Assembly: GCA_024707075.1 (NCBI GenBank)
Contig: JANQAK010000005.1
Coordinates: 1 to 64,000, forward strand
Length of the DNA stretch: 64,000 nucleotides
Reading direction: 5' to 3'
From: Afipia sp.
GTDB lineage: Bacteria; Pseudomonadota; Alphaproteobacteria; Rhizobiales; Xanthobacteraceae
The notes beneath the pieces were generated by a model. It had not been told where the DNA came from, ran no database searches, and saw only the letters and a list, made by a program, of their open reading frames with translations. Made by a program: the position numbers and the translations under genes. This document shows, in pieces, positions 12,299 to 21,388 of the stretch (position 1 is the first letter of the stretch; each line of letters begins with the position of its first letter).

Positions 12299-13882
12299 CT
12301 ATCGGGTTTTCGGGCTGAAAGGTCCGGGCGGGGCCTTGGTAATCAGCGCCGCCACGAGCAACGCGGCAATCGCGAAAATGAAGGTCAGCCAGAAGCCATC
12401 GATATAGGCCAGCACATTGGCCTCGCGCTGAACGATGCTGGCCAGTTTGCCCACGCTGCGCCCGGTGGCGGTGCCCGTTCCGTAGCTGGCGAAATAGCCG
12501 GACAGTTTGGCCAGAAGATCGTGTACCTGGTCCTTGGCGTGGGTGACATGCTGGCCGAGCAGGTTGGAATGTACCTGCTCACGCACCCGCAGCCAGGTGC
12601 CCATCAGGGCGATGCCGATTTCCGCGCCGCCGAGCCGCATGATCTGGATATAGGCGGCAAAAGCGGTCGCCCGCGTCGGATCGGAATTGGCCAGTGCGAT
12701 CAGGATGATCGGAAGAAGTGTGAAGGACTGGCCGACGGACTGAAGCAGCACCATGGGGATGAAATCGGTCAGCGCCCATTCGTGGGTGATCCGGGTTCCG
12801 AGCAGAGCCGCCGCCGCGAAGGTGAGCAGGCCGATCACCAGCAGAATTCGCACGTCGAAACGCCGCGCCAGCCAGATCGAGACCGGAAAGGTGATCGCCA
12901 TCGGCAGGACGCCGTAAACCAGCAGGAGGCGGCCGGTCTGTTCGGGACGTAGCTGCGCCACCGTGGAGAGGAAATTCGGTACAAGCGATGAATTGGAAAG
13001 ACTGGTCAGGGTGTAGAGCAGGATCACCACCAGGGCGAAGCCGATATTGCGCGACAGCAACACATTCGCATGGGCCCATGGATCCCGGACCAGCGCCTCG
13101 TTGACAAAAAACGCCACCAGCAGAGCCGCGCCGCTCAGCAGCATCGCCACCACCGTCCCGGACCCGAGCCAGTCCAGCCGGTTGCCCTGATCGAGGCCGG
13201 CATAGACCATCGCGATCCCGGTTCCGAGCAGCAGCATTCCACCCCAGTCCGCCGTCTCCAGCAGAGCCCGGTTGACGGGCTCGCGCGGCGCGCCGAGGTA
13301 AACCAGGATCGCCATAAGCACGGCGATGATCGCGTCCTGCCAATAGAGCCACTGCCAGCCGACGTGATCGACGTAGAAGCCGACCAGCGCGGGACCGAAG
13401 TTCAGCGAGAAGCCGACCCGCAGCGCGTAAATTCCGATCGCAACCAGCCACCACTGCATCGGCAGATTGCGGAAAATGATCATCAGCGTGGCCGGCACGA
13501 AGGTGCCGAGCAACAGGCCGTGCAGGATCGTGAGGGCCATAAGTGCCTGATAATCGCGAACAAACGGCAGCATGAGCGAGATCGCCGCGAAAACGAGGCT
13601 GGGGGCGCCGAGAATGCGGCGCAGGCCGAAGACCGTGGCCATCCACGCGACGGCGGGCGCGATGAAGATTTGCGACGCGGTCGAAGCCGTCGAGAGCCAC
13701 GCACCTTCATCGAAGGAGAGCGAAAAGGCGCCCTTGAGATCGGGCAGCCCGATCGAAAACATCCGGCTGTCGATGTTTGCCATCGACGCGCCCAGCAGCA
13801 CCGCGGCGACGGCCAGCAGCGGATAATGAGCGGGCTGGCCGGTGGAAACCGGCCCGCTGGCGATGATTTTAGTTTCCGCCAC
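12299..13882 (-). CDS. EmrB-type MFS multidrug exporter (DHA2 family, 14 TM)
   Basis: A 527-residue inner membrane drug:proton antiporter. About 14 hydrophobic segments are visible, with the DHA2 N-terminal block (LLGASMANIDSRMFSIGLPD, GAWLSTASTASQIFIAPAVA). The residue pattern and the operon with an HlyD-type adaptor match EmrAB. Such pumps usually work with a TolC-like outer membrane channel; none is encoded here. The ATG at 13882 lies inside the emrA 3' end (14-base overlap), implying coupled translation. The TAG stop at 12299 is followed in frame by the heptad-encoding repeat array, which could be a lost C-terminal extension, though the protein is full length without it. Confidence 0.9.
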   Translation of the reverse strand: MAETKIIASGPVSTGQPAHYPLLAVAAVLLGASMANIDSRMFSIGLPDLKGAFSLSFDEGAWLSTASTASQIFIAPAVAWMATVFGLRRILGAPSLVFAAISLMLPFVRDYQALMALTILHGLLLGTFVPATLMIIFRNLPMQWWLVAIGIYALRVGFSLNFGPALVGFYVDHVGWQWLYWQDAIIAVLMAILVYLGAPREPVNRALLETADWGGMLLLGTGIAMVYAGLDQGNRLDWLGSGTVVAMLLSGAALLVAFFVNEALVRDPWAHANVLLSRNIGFALVVILLYTLTSLSNSSLVPNFLSTVAQLRPEQTGRLLLVYGVLPMAITFPVSIWLARRFDVRILLVIGLLTFAAAALLGTRITHEWALTDFIPMVLLQSVGQSFTLLPIILIALANSDPTRATAFAAYIQIMRLGGAEIGIALMGTWLRVREQVHSNLLGQHVTHAKDQVHDLLAKLSGYFASYGTGTATGRSVGKLASIVQREANVLAYIDGFWLTFIFAIAALLVAALITKAPPGPFSPKTR

Positions 13883-15032
13883 CGGTTTTGGCTCCGGTGT
13901 GGGATGGCGCGACCGATCCTTCGGTGTTGATCCGCGTTTCCGCCGACATGCCGGGAAGCAGATTGTCGAGCAGTGGTTGCCCCTTGTCGAATTCGATCCG
14001 CAGCGGAATGCGCTGCACCACCTTGGTGAAATTCCCGGTGGCGTTATCGGGGGGCAGCAGCGCGAATTGTGACCCGCTGGCCGGTGAGATGCGCGCCACG
14101 CGGCCGCGCAAGGTCTGGCGCGGGAAGCTGTCGACCGTGATTTCCACCGGCTGCCCCGGTTTCACGCGGGTCAGCTGCGTCTCCTTGTAATTCGCGATCA
14201 CGTAGACATTCGGCAGCGGTACGACATTGAACAGATTGCTGCCGATGTTGACGTAATCACCGGGCTGCACCTGCCGCGCGCCGACGATGCCGTCGAACGG
14301 CGCGACGATGCGGGTGTAGCCGAGCTTGAGTTTGGCGGCCTTCAAAGCGGCCTGCGCGGCGAGAACATCCGCGGCGCGCTGCTTCTTGGTTCCGGCCAGG
14401 ACCTCAAGCTGATGCCTCTGCGCGGCGATGACGGCGCGGCTGGCATGGACATCAGCGTCTGACTTGGCGAGGGCTGCGGTGGCCTGTTCGAGCCGCTGGC
14501 GCGTGAAGGCGGGGCTTTGGAGCAGGCCATGCTGACGGTCGTATTCCTGCTGGGCTTCGACCTGAATGGCTTCGGCGGAGGCGCGCTGGGCCTCGGACTG
14601 CGCGATGGTGGCGTACTGGAGTTCGACCTGATTGGCGAGGTTATCGAGCGCGGCCTGCGCGCCTGCCACCGCCGCTTCCGCTTGTGCGACCTGCGCCTCG
14701 TAATCTGCGGGATCGATTTCGACCAGCAGGTCCCCGGCCTTGACGCGCTGGTAGTCGCTGGCGGCCACGGTCTTGACCTCGCCGGCCACACGGCTGCTCA
14801 GTTGCGAAACCTCGGCGCGGACATAGGCATCGTTGGTTGTCTGAATTGTCGCGCTGCTGACCCATTCGTCCCAGCGCGCTGTCGCCAGCACCACGAAGAT
14901 TGCCGCGATGGCGACGCACGCAGCGGGAATGGCCAGCCGCCGCAAGGCCGCACTTGTGGCCGGTTTGTTCGGGCCGGGTGCGGGAGTTGTCGAAGGGCTG
15001 GGGGGCGTGCCGGTCGTCTCTGTCTGGGTCAA
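13869..15032 (-). CDS. EmrA-type membrane fusion protein (HlyD family)
   Basis: A 387-residue periplasmic adaptor with a Pro/Thr-rich cytoplasmic start, one membrane anchor at about residues 33-50 (LAIPAACVAIAAIFVVLAT), a biotinyl-lipoyl-like domain (TTNDAYVRAEVSQLSSRVAG) and a long Ala/Gln/Glu-rich coiled-coil hairpin at about 125-235. The second lipoyl half begins near YTRIVAPFDGIVGARQVQPG. It links the MFS exporter to the outer membrane. It is first in the two-gene operon and divergent from the RNA methyltransferase gene, with about 185 bp between starts. No regulator gene is adjacent. Confidence 0.9.
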   Translation of the reverse strand: MTQTETTGTPPSPSTTPAPGPNKPATSAALRRLAIPAACVAIAAIFVVLATARWDEWVSSATIQTTNDAYVRAEVSQLSSRVAGEVKTVAASDYQRVKAGDLLVEIDPADYEAQVAQAEAAVAGAQAALDNLANQVELQYATIAQSEAQRASAEAIQVEAQQEYDRQHGLLQSPAFTRQRLEQATAALAKSDADVHASRAVIAAQRHQLEVLAGTKKQRAADVLAAQAALKAAKLKLGYTRIVAPFDGIVGARQVQPGDYVNIGSNLFNVVPLPNVYVIANYKETQLTRVKPGQPVEITVDSFPRQTLRGRVARISPASGSQFALLPPDNATGNFTKVVQRIPLRIEFDKGQPLLDNLLPGMSAETRINTEGSVAPSHTGAKTGGGN

Positions 15033-15217
15033 GGGTCACCTCGTGCGCAATTACTACCCCAATCGGCTGCCCGAGTTCAAAACCCGAACGCGTCGGTTCG
15101 GGCATTCCTGCCTTGCACGGGCATTTGGCCGCTTCCGGGCGATCGAGAAAAGGTCTTGACCTGTCGGGCTTCAACTGCGTTACGGCAGGGGAAAACAGAC
15201 AGATCAAAGCAGAGACC

Positions 15218-16408
15218 ATGACCGGTTCAGGCACCGACAAGACCAAGCCGCGTACGGAATTGGATGGACCCGTGGTGGTTCTGGTCGAGCCGCAACTCGG
15301 CGAGAACATCGGCATGTGCGCCCGCGCCATGGGCAATTTCGGGCTCACCCGCCTGCGGATCGTCAATCCGCGCGACGGCTGGCCGAATATCGCGGCCCAG
15401 CGCGCCGCGGCCGGCGCGGATCATATTCTCGATAAGGTCGAGCTGTTCGATACGGTCGAGGCTGCTGTGGCCGACTGCTCCCTGCTGTTCGCGACCACGG
15501 CGCGGGCGCACGATCAGGCCAAGCCGGTGGTGGGACCGGAGGAGGCCGCCCGCCAGATCGTCAGCGAAACCGCGGCCAGCGGCACCGCCGCGATCATGTT
15601 TGGACGCGAGCGCTACGGCTTGCAGAACGACGAGGTGGCGCTCGCCAACCGGATCGTGACATTTCCGGTCAATCCGGGATTTGCGTCGCTGAACCTCGCC
15701 CAGGCGGTTCTCCTGATGGGCTACGAATGGTTCAAGCTCGTCACGGCCAATGCGCTGCCCTATGACATGCCGGAGCGCTCCGAACGCGCGTCGAACCACC
15801 AGATGCAGGCTTTTTTCGACAATCTCGTCAGCGAACTCGACCGGGTGGAATTCCTCCGTCCGCCCGAGAAGCGCGACGTGATGCTGGTGAACCTGCGCAA
15901 TATCTTCACCCGCATGGAGCCGACCAAGCAGGACATGCACACCCTGCACGGCGTGGTCATGGCCATCGCCGAGGGCCGCAAAGGCCCCGCAAAAGGCGGG
16001 GTTCTGAACGGGACCGAGGCGACGCGGCTGCGCGCATTGCTGGCCGAACACTCCGAGGGCCGCTCGCCGTCCGAAAGCGGCACGGTGAGGGGACTGGCGC
16101 GGCTGCTGCGGCGGAATCCGACCGATGCCGAGCGCATTTTATGGCAGGCGCTGATCACGGACCGGCGCTTCGCGTCGCAGTTCAAGCGGCAGACGCCGGT
16201 GGGGCGTCACATTCCGGATTTCGTGTCGTTCACGAAGCGCATCGCCATTGAAATCGTCAATGCCAACGAGAGCGAGACGATCGCGCGGGACCGTGCGACG
16301 CGGCGCGAATGGCTTGAGGCGCGGGGTTATCGCGTATGTCTCGTCACCGCCGTGGACGTTGAGACCGACCTCGACACGCAGCTCGACCGGCTGGCCGCCA
16401 CTCCCTAG
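15218..16408 (+). CDS. TrmJ-type RNA 2'-O-methyltransferase fused to a DUF559 (Vsr-like) domain
   Basis: 396 residues. The N-terminal two thirds is a SPOUT/TrmH-family methyltransferase with its three motifs: NIGMCARAMGNFGL (motif 1), IMFGRERYGLQNDE (motif 2) and FASLNLAQAVLLMGYEW (motif 3). TrmJ methylates position 32 of tRNAs using SAM. From about residue 290 a DUF559-type restriction-endonuclease-fold domain follows (RRNPTDAERILWQALI, FKRQTPVGRHIPDFV, ARGYRVCLVTAVDV). Where active members read ELDG, this one has EIVNANES, so the second acidic residue appears to be lost. I chose the ATG at 15218 because the methyltransferase fold begins soon after; the open frame extends further upstream without support. 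Confidence 0.88.
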   Translation: MTGSGTDKTKPRTELDGPVVVLVEPQLGENIGMCARAMGNFGLTRLRIVNPRDGWPNIAAQRAAAGADHILDKVELFDTVEAAVADCSLLFATTARAHDQAKPVVGPEEAARQIVSETAASGTAAIMFGRERYGLQNDEVALANRIVTFPVNPGFASLNLAQAVLLMGYEWFKLVTANALPYDMPERSERASNHQMQAFFDNLVSELDRVEFLRPPEKRDVMLVNLRNIFTRMEPTKQDMHTLHGVVMAIAEGRKGPAKGGVLNGTEATRLRALLAEHSEGRSPSESGTVRGLARLLRRNPTDAERILWQALITDRRFASQFKRQTPVGRHIPDFVSFTKRIAIEIVNANESETIARDRATRREWLEARGYRVCLVTAVDVETDLDTQLDRLAATP

Positions 16409-16522
16409 CACCCCTTCGCTTCTGCAATATCGATTCTTGTTCTGCGGCGGGATTAAAGCGGGATAGGAAGGGTTGCTACAAAAACGCACAAACCAAAAAA
16501 CCATCAAAAGGGAGGCTTCAAT

Positions 16523-17014
16523 ATGCGTTCACTCGGTCTTGCAGCATTGACGGCTGCTGCAATCGTTGTCGCCGGTCCGGCCCGCGCCCAGGCGCCGCAG
16601 GTGGAAAAGAACGTGTCGACGGCGATGGCCATGGCCATCATCCAGGGCACCATGGAGCAGTGCACGAAGGACGGCTATAAGGTGTCGGTCACCGTCGTGG
16701 ACAAGGGCGGAAATGTGTTCGCGCAGGTGCGCGGTGATGGCACCAATCCGCATACGATGGAATTCAGCCGCCTCAAGGCCTACACCGCGCGCACCCGCAA
16801 CCAGACGTCGGCTGAATTCATGAAGCTGACCGACAAGCCTGATAGCGCCTACCTGAAACAGATTCCGGGTGTTGTTGCGGTTGCCGGCGCGGTCCCGATC
16901 AAGGTCGGCAACGAGACGATCGGCGCGGTCGGTGCGTCGGGCGCGCCGGGCGGCGACAAGGATGAAGTCTGCGTCCTCGCCGGTATCGCGAAGGTTCAGG
17001 ACGCCCTGAAGTAA
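16523..17014 (+). CDS. Secreted GlcG/HbpS-family protein
   Basis: 163 residues. The N-terminus is a signal peptide (hydrophobic LAALTAAAIVVAG, then ARAQA cleavage). The mature part is a GlcG/HbpS domain: repeated small-residue helices, the VTVVDKGGNVFAQVRGDG strand pair, and GVVAVAGAVPIKVGNETIGAVG followed by SGAPGGDKDE. Family members bind haem or small ligands and are often periplasmic; the function here is unknown. GGGAGG lies just upstream of the ATG, and a strong terminator follows the stop. Confidence 0.88.
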   Translation: MRSLGLAALTAAAIVVAGPARAQAPQVEKNVSTAMAMAIIQGTMEQCTKDGYKVSVTVVDKGGNVFAQVRGDGTNPHTMEFSRLKAYTARTRNQTSAEFMKLTDKPDSAYLKQIPGVVAVAGAVPIKVGNETIGAVGASGAPGGDKDEVCVLAGIAKVQDALK

Positions 17015-17033
17015 CTCGAGCCGCAAATAAGGA

Positions 17034-17069
17034 AGCGCCGCGCGATTTTGATCGCGCGGCGTTTTTGTT
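17034..17069 (+). terminator. Intrinsic terminator after the GlcG-like gene
   Basis: CGCCGCGCGAT and ATCGCGCGGCG form an 11-bp GC-rich stem with a short loop, followed by TTTTTGTTT. It starts about 20 bp past the stop and lies between two convergent genes, so it may also limit read-through from the left-facing DUF1476 gene. Confidence 0.9.
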
Positions 17070-17083
17070 TCAACCGGCCGGAC

Positions 17084-17398
17084 TTACGTCCCTGCTTTGA
17101 TCTGGGCTGCGGCGATTGCGATCAGTTCGTCCATTTTCACGCGGATTTCCTGCTCCGTGGCCTTGCCCGCGAGGTCTTTCGCGACCTTGCGCAGCACGTC
17201 GGCGTCGCCGGCTTCCTCGAAATCGGCCGAAACCACCTCCTTGGCATAGGCCGCGGCGTCATCGCCGGCCTTGCCCAGCTTTTCGGCTGCCCACAGACCC
17301 AGCAGCTTGTTCCGGCGGGCTTCCGCCTTGAACTTCTGTTCCTCATCAAGGGCGAACTTTTTCTCGAAGCCTTCCTCGCGCTTGTCAAAAGTCGACAT
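17084..17398 (-). CDS. F1-ATPase inhibitor zeta subunit (DUF1476)
   Basis: 104 residues, beginning MSTFDKREEGFEKKFALDEE, the hallmark of the DUF1476 family. In Paracoccus denitrificans this protein is the zeta subunit, which inhibits ATP hydrolysis by the F1 sector of ATP synthase. The sequence is largely helical and charged, with no membrane segment. It is divergent from purC, an arrangement I recall from other alphaproteobacteria. The roughly 260-bp gap between the two should carry both promoters. Confidence 0.92.
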   Translation of the reverse strand: MSTFDKREEGFEKKFALDEEQKFKAEARRNKLLGLWAAEKLGKAGDDAAAYAKEVVSADFEEAGDADVLRKVAKDLAGKATEQEIRVKMDELIAIAAAQIKAGT

Positions 17399-17661
17399 AT
17401 ATTTGTTCCGTAAGCTGAATTTGGGTTCTGCCTGAACTGGCGGTGGTGGCCCAGCATATAGGGGTCTAGCTAACGTTTAGGCAACGCCCGAGAGGTCGCA
17501 GGAAAGCTGAAAGCAGCCGGTAAAACGCCTCTCCTTACATTGTATCGGCTGGATCAATCGGTTAGGTTGCCGACGAGTCCGGTTCGCGGTTTGTTTCACG
17601 ATTCCGGGCTTCACGGCAGCTCCGCCGTGGGTCGCGTAAATCACCCGGAGCACCCCACGTC

Positions 17662-18459
17662 ATGGACTTCAACAACACACGGTACATCCCTATGAGCCGT
17701 CGGCGTCGCATTTACGAAGGCAAGGGCAAGACCCTCTACGAAGGGCCGGAGCCTGGCACCCTGATCCAGCATTTCAAGGATGACGCCACCGCGTTCAATG
17801 CCAAGAAACACCAGATTATCGAGGGCAAGGGCGTCCTCAATAACCGGATCTCGGAATACATCTTTCAGCATCTGAACGACATCGGCGTGCCGACGCATTT
17901 CATCAAGCGGCTCAACATGCGCGAGCAGTTGATTCGCGAGGTGGAGATCGTGCCGCTGGAAGTCGTGGTGCGGAACGTCGCCGCAGGCTCGCTGTCGCAG
18001 CGTCTCGGCATCGAGGAAGGCACGCAACTGCCGCGCTCGATCATCGAATTCTACTACAAGAACGACCAGCTCGGCGACCCGATGGTGTCCGAGGAGCACA
18101 TCACCGCGTTCGGCTGGGCGACGCCGCAGGAGATCGACGACATGATGGCGCTGGCCATCCGCGTCAACGACTTCCTGACCGGGCTGTTCCTCGGCGTCGG
18201 CATCCGTCTGGTGGATTTCAAGATGGAATGCGGACGGCTGTTCGAGAACGATATGATGCGGATCATCGTCGCCGATGAAATCTCGCCGGACTCGTGCCGG
18301 TTGTGGGACATCAAGTCGAACGAGAAGATGGACAAGGATCGCTTCCGCCGCGATCTCGGTGGCCTGCTCGAGGCCTATACCGAAGTCGCTAAGCGTCTCG
18401 GCATTCTGATCGAGAACGATCGTCCCGCGGGCTCCGGCCCGGTGCTGGTGAAGAGCTGA
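17662..18459 (+). CDS. purC: Phosphoribosylaminoimidazole-succinocarboxamide synthase
   Basis: SAICAR synthetase of purine synthesis: it joins CAIR and aspartate using ATP. Motifs include [45 protein letters not shown] and [10 protein letters not shown]. From the ATG at 17662 it is 265 residues; starting at [10 protein letters not shown] (17692) it would be 255, closer to the usual length. The first site has GGAG 11 bases upstream and the second has none obvious, so I keep the longer form with doubt. It opens the purine block; purS follows after a REP-like element. Confidence 0.95.
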   Translation: MDFNNTRYIPMSRRRRIYEGKGKTLYEGPEPGTLIQHFKDDATAFNAKKHQIIEGKGVLNNRISEYIFQHLNDIGVPTHFIKRLNMREQLIREVEIVPLEVVVRNVAAGSLSQRLGIEEGTQLPRSIIEFYYKNDQLGDPMVSEEHITAFGWATPQEIDDMMALAIRVNDFLTGLFLGVGIRLVDFKMECGRLFENDMMRIIVADEISPDSCRLWDIKSNEKMDKDRFRRDLGGLLEAYTEVAKRLGILIENDRPAGSGPVLVKS

Positions 18460-18468
18460 TTGCAGGCA

Positions 18469-18567
18469 CGTCATTCCGGGGCGCGAGTGCTTCACGAGCG
18501 AACCCGGAATCCAGATGTCATGAGTAGATTCCGGATCGATCCGCTGCGCGGCTCATCCGGAATGACG
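18469..18567. repeat. REP-like palindromic element, family A, copy 3
   Basis: Begins CGTCATTCCGGGGCGCGAG and ends CATCCGGAATGACG, with the inner pair CCCGGAATCC and GATTCCGGAT. It lies between purC and purS, inside what is otherwise a co-directional purine cluster, and ends 8 bases before the purS start. Confidence 0.75.
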
Positions 18568-18575
18568 AGGATAAA

Positions 18576-18818
18576 ATGAAGGCGCGCGTCACCGTCACAT
18601 TGAAGAACGGCATTCTCGATCCGCAGGGCAAGGCCATCGAAGGCGCGCTGAAATCGCTCGGCGTCGATGGTATCGCCAGCGTGCGGCAGGGCAAGGTGTT
18701 CGACATCGAACTGGCCGGTGCGGACAAGGCCAAGGCCGAAGCCGCGCTGAAAGCCGCCGCCGACAAGCTGCTGGCGAACACGGTGATCGAGAATTATGCT
18801 ATCGAGGTGAAGGGCTAA
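18576..18818 (+). CDS. purS: Phosphoribosylformylglycinamidine synthase, PurS subunit
   Basis: 80 residues, the small structural subunit that bridges PurQ and PurL in the three-part FGAM synthetase. It shows the family pattern MKARVTVTLKNGILDPQGKA, GVDGIASVRQGKVFDIEL, and the closing LLANTVIENYAIEV. The length is exactly typical. Its ribosome binding region (ACGAGGATAAA) overlaps the end of the REP-like element upstream. Confidence 0.96.
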   Translation: MKARVTVTLKNGILDPQGKAIEGALKSLGVDGIASVRQGKVFDIELAGADKAKAEAALKAAADKLLANTVIENYAIEVKG

Positions 18819-18829
18819 AGGATCTGCCT

Positions 18830-19087
18830 ATGGCTGATGTGTCGCCTGAGCTGATGTATGAGGTGCTGAAGGCCGTGCCGGAGCGGCTCGCGCAGGTCGA
18901 TGGAAAAGTCGATGAGCTCAAGCATGAGATGCAGGCCCTTCGCACGTCGCAAAATGGCATCCGGCAGGAAATCACCAGCGTGTTTCAGGAAATAACGGGG
19001 GTCCATGCGACGCTCGTTCGCCACGAAGGGCGCCTGGATCGCATCGAGCACAGGCTTGATCTTCACGAGTCTCCGACACTGTCATGA
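18830..19087 (+). CDS. Small coiled-coil protein of unknown function in the pur cluster
   Basis: 85 residues, rich in Glu, Gln, His and Arg with heptad-like spacing of hydrophobic residues over most of its length ([18 protein letters not shown], then [18 protein letters not shown]). It has no signal peptide and no membrane segment. It starts 11 bp after purS and its stop overlaps the purQ start as ATGA, so it is translated with the purine genes. I do not recognise the family; similar short coiled-coil proteins are annotated in related genomes as hypothetical. It may act as an oligomerising accessory protein, but this is only a guess. Confidence 0.75.
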   Translation: MADVSPELMYEVLKAVPERLAQVDGKVDELKHEMQALRTSQNGIRQEITSVFQEITGVHATLVRHEGRLDRIEHRLDLHESPTLS

Positions 19088-19785
19088 AATCCGCAATTCT
19101 CGTCTTCCCCGGCATCAATCGCGAGCGCGACATGGCGCGCGCGCTCAAGCTCATCTCCGGCGTCGAGCCTGCGATGGTGTGGCACGCCGAGACCTCACTG
19201 CCGAAGGGCACCGATCTGGTGGTGGTGCCGGGCGGCTTTTCCTATGGCGACTACCTGCGCTGCGGCGCCATCGCCGCGCGGGCGCCGGTGATGGACGCAG
19301 TGCGCGCCCATGCTGCGGCTGGCGGCCTTGTGCTCGGCGTTTGCAACGGTTTCCAGATTCTGTGCGAGACGGGCCTGCTGCCCGGCGTGTTGATGCGCAA
19401 CGCGCAGCTCAAGTTCATTTGCCGCGACGTGCATCTGCGCGTCGAGCGCTCCGACACGCCGTTCACGCGCGGTTATAATGCCGGGCAGGTGATCCGCGTG
19501 CCGGTGGCGCATGGCGAAGGCAACTACGCCGCCGACGAGGAGACAATCCGGCGGCTCGAAGGCGAGGGCCGGGTGCTCTACCGCTATTGCAGTCCGTCAG
19601 GTGAGGTCGGCGATACCCACAACATCAACGGCGCCGCGGCCTCCATCGCCGGCATTGTCAGCGACAGGGGCAACGTGCTCGGCATGATGCCGCATCCCGA
19701 AAATCACGTCGAAGACATCATGGGCTGCACCGATGGCCGCGGCCTGTTCGCAGGCTTGGTCGAGCATTTGAAGGCGGCCGCCTGA
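19084..19785 (+). CDS. purQ: Phosphoribosylformylglycinamidine synthase, PurQ glutaminase subunit
   Basis: 233 residues, a class I glutamine amidotransferase that supplies ammonia to PurL. The nucleophile is the Cys in [15 protein letters not shown], and the catalytic His/Glu pair is in [12 protein letters not shown]. It starts [20 protein letters not shown], typical for the small PurQ of PurSQL systems. The ATG overlaps the stop of the preceding coiled-coil gene by 4 bases (ATGA). PurL lies 2.3 kb downstream, separated by two minus-strand genes. Confidence 0.97.
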   Translation: MKSAILVFPGINRERDMARALKLISGVEPAMVWHAETSLPKGTDLVVVPGGFSYGDYLRCGAIAARAPVMDAVRAHAAAGGLVLGVCNGFQILCETGLLPGVLMRNAQLKFICRDVHLRVERSDTPFTRGYNAGQVIRVPVAHGEGNYAADEETIRRLEGEGRVLYRYCSPSGEVGDTHNINGAAASIAGIVSDRGNVLGMMPHPENHVEDIMGCTDGRGLFAGLVEHLKAAA

Positions 19786-19823
19786 CGCTCCGGGTATCGT
19801 CCCGAAGCGTCCTTGGTCCGTTA

Positions 19824-21173
19824 TTACGCCGTGCGCAGTGTCGTGAGGAATTGATCCACGTCGGTCTGCAACTGCTGGTTCTCGCTGCCGAGCGAATGGG
19901 CCGAGGCAAAGACGTTCGCCGCAGCTTGGCCGGTGTCTTCAGCGCCCCTGTTGACGCGAACGATATTTGCCGCGACTTCCGACGCGCCGGTGGCGGCCAT
20001 CTGAATGTTGCGGGCGACCTCGGTGGTCGCGGCATTCTGCTGATCGACGGCCTCGAAGATGGCGGTGGCGATTTTCGAGATGGAGCCGATCGTGTTGCCG
20101 ATCTCGGTGATCGCGGCGACGGTTTCGCTGGTCGACGTCTGCATCTCGCTGATCTGCGTGCCGATCTCCTCCGTCGCCTTGGCGGTCTGCGACGCGAGCG
20201 CCTTGACCTCCGACGCAACGACGGCAAATCCCTTGCCCGCTTCGCCGGCGCGCGCGGCCTCGATGGTCGCGTTGAGCGCGAGCAGGTTGGTCTGTTCCGC
20301 GATGGCATTGATGATCTTGATGACGTCGCCGATGCGGCCGGCGGCCTCGGTGAGGCTGGTCATCCGGCCGTTGGCGCTCTCTGCCTGCCGGACGGCATCG
20401 CCCGCCACCTTCAGCGATTCCTGCACCTGTCTGGATATTTCCGAGACCGACGATCCCATTTCCTCGGCGCCGGCTGCCACCGATTGCACGCTGGCGGAGG
20501 CTTCCTCGGACGCCGCGGCAACGGACGTCGACAGCAGGCGGGTTTCATCCGCCGTCGACTTCAAGGCGTCCGCTGCGATGTTGAGATCTTTCGTGGTGGT
20601 GCCGACCCGATGGACGATCTGGGCGATGGTTTGCTCGAACTGCCCGGCCAGCTTGTCCAGCGCCTCGCGTTTTTCGCGCTTGCCGGCGTCAAGGTAGACG
20701 GAAATCGCGAAGTCCATATCCAGCATCGCCGCGCCGACCACGGCATCGATGATGGCTGCTTTCTTTTCGAACAGTGCCCGGCCCGCGAAACGCGAGGTGA
20801 TGCTGGTCTCGACATGGTGGACCAGGCCGCTGATGATCCGCTTGTAGCCGCCGATATACCAGCGTGGCTCAAGGCCCAGCCGATGATGCGCTTCGCCGAT
20901 CCGGGTCACCGAGCGGACATAGTTCTCGTCGAACTTTGCCGTCATGATCATGTCCCAGTGCGCCAGTTGTGCCGCCTTGGCATGAGCGACGTGTTCCGGC
21001 CGCGGAAACATCTTACCCACGTCGGGAAACTTCGCGACGGTCCCGTAGAAATCATCGAGGATCGCCGGAAGCGCCGCCATCACCACCGGGCGGACGTCAC
21101 GGAGCACCGCGCGCGATGCGTCATTGATCCCGTTGAAGGCGAGACGGGAAGCGAGAGTGTCGGCATCATTCAT
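19824..21173 (-). CDS. Globin-coupled methyl-accepting chemotaxis protein (HemAT-like), no TM segments
   Basis: 449 residues from the ATG at 21173. Residues about 10-175 are a protoglobin/globin sensor domain: [19 protein letters not shown], then [20 protein letters not shown], where His96 fits the proximal haem ligand. Residues about 190-440 form a cytoplasmic signalling domain with the MCP hairpin ([40 protein letters not shown]). No membrane helix is present, so it should be a soluble oxygen or redox sensor that signals to CheW/CheA. The frame extends upstream to 21347 but that part has no globin homology. It lies between purQ and purL on the opposite strand. Confidence 0.92.
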   Translation of the reverse strand: MNDADTLASRLAFNGINDASRAVLRDVRPVVMAALPAILDDFYGTVAKFPDVGKMFPRPEHVAHAKAAQLAHWDMIMTAKFDENYVRSVTRIGEAHHRLGLEPRWYIGGYKRIISGLVHHVETSITSRFAGRALFEKKAAIIDAVVGAAMLDMDFAISVYLDAGKREKREALDKLAGQFEQTIAQIVHRVGTTTKDLNIAADALKSTADETRLLSTSVAAASEEASASVQSVAAGAEEMGSSVSEISRQVQESLKVAGDAVRQAESANGRMTSLTEAAGRIGDVIKIINAIAEQTNLLALNATIEAARAGEAGKGFAVVASEVKALASQTAKATEEIGTQISEMQTSTSETVAAITEIGNTIGSISKIATAIFEAVDQQNAATTEVARNIQMAATGASEVAANIVRVNRGAEDTGQAAANVFASAHSLGSENQQLQTDVDQFLTTLRTA

Positions 21174-21388
21174 TGCGGGGAACCTGACTTGCAAAAGACA
21201 CGGGAACGCGTTTCCGCTTGCCGTGAGCAGGCAGTCGGCCACGTTGTCCGATGTGAAGGGCTGATCGGCGTGCCGGGCGCGGTCAAGAAGCGCTGGCGTA
21301 ACAATGGTTAGTATTGTTTGGTTAATGGAACCTAAAATCGGTTCCATGCTCCGTCAGCAAGGCTAGGATTTCTCTGCATAAATTTTAG

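Noticed and set aside
12134..12952. Plus-strand frame that includes the 21-bp array heptads
   Set aside because: A stop lies directly before it, most of it is antisense to emrB, and no ribosome binding site is seen; only the heptad part is of interest.
17400..17660. tRNA gene or small RNA in the gap before purC
   Set aside because: I tried to fold a cloverleaf and found no matching acceptor and T-arm sequences; the region looks like a double promoter.
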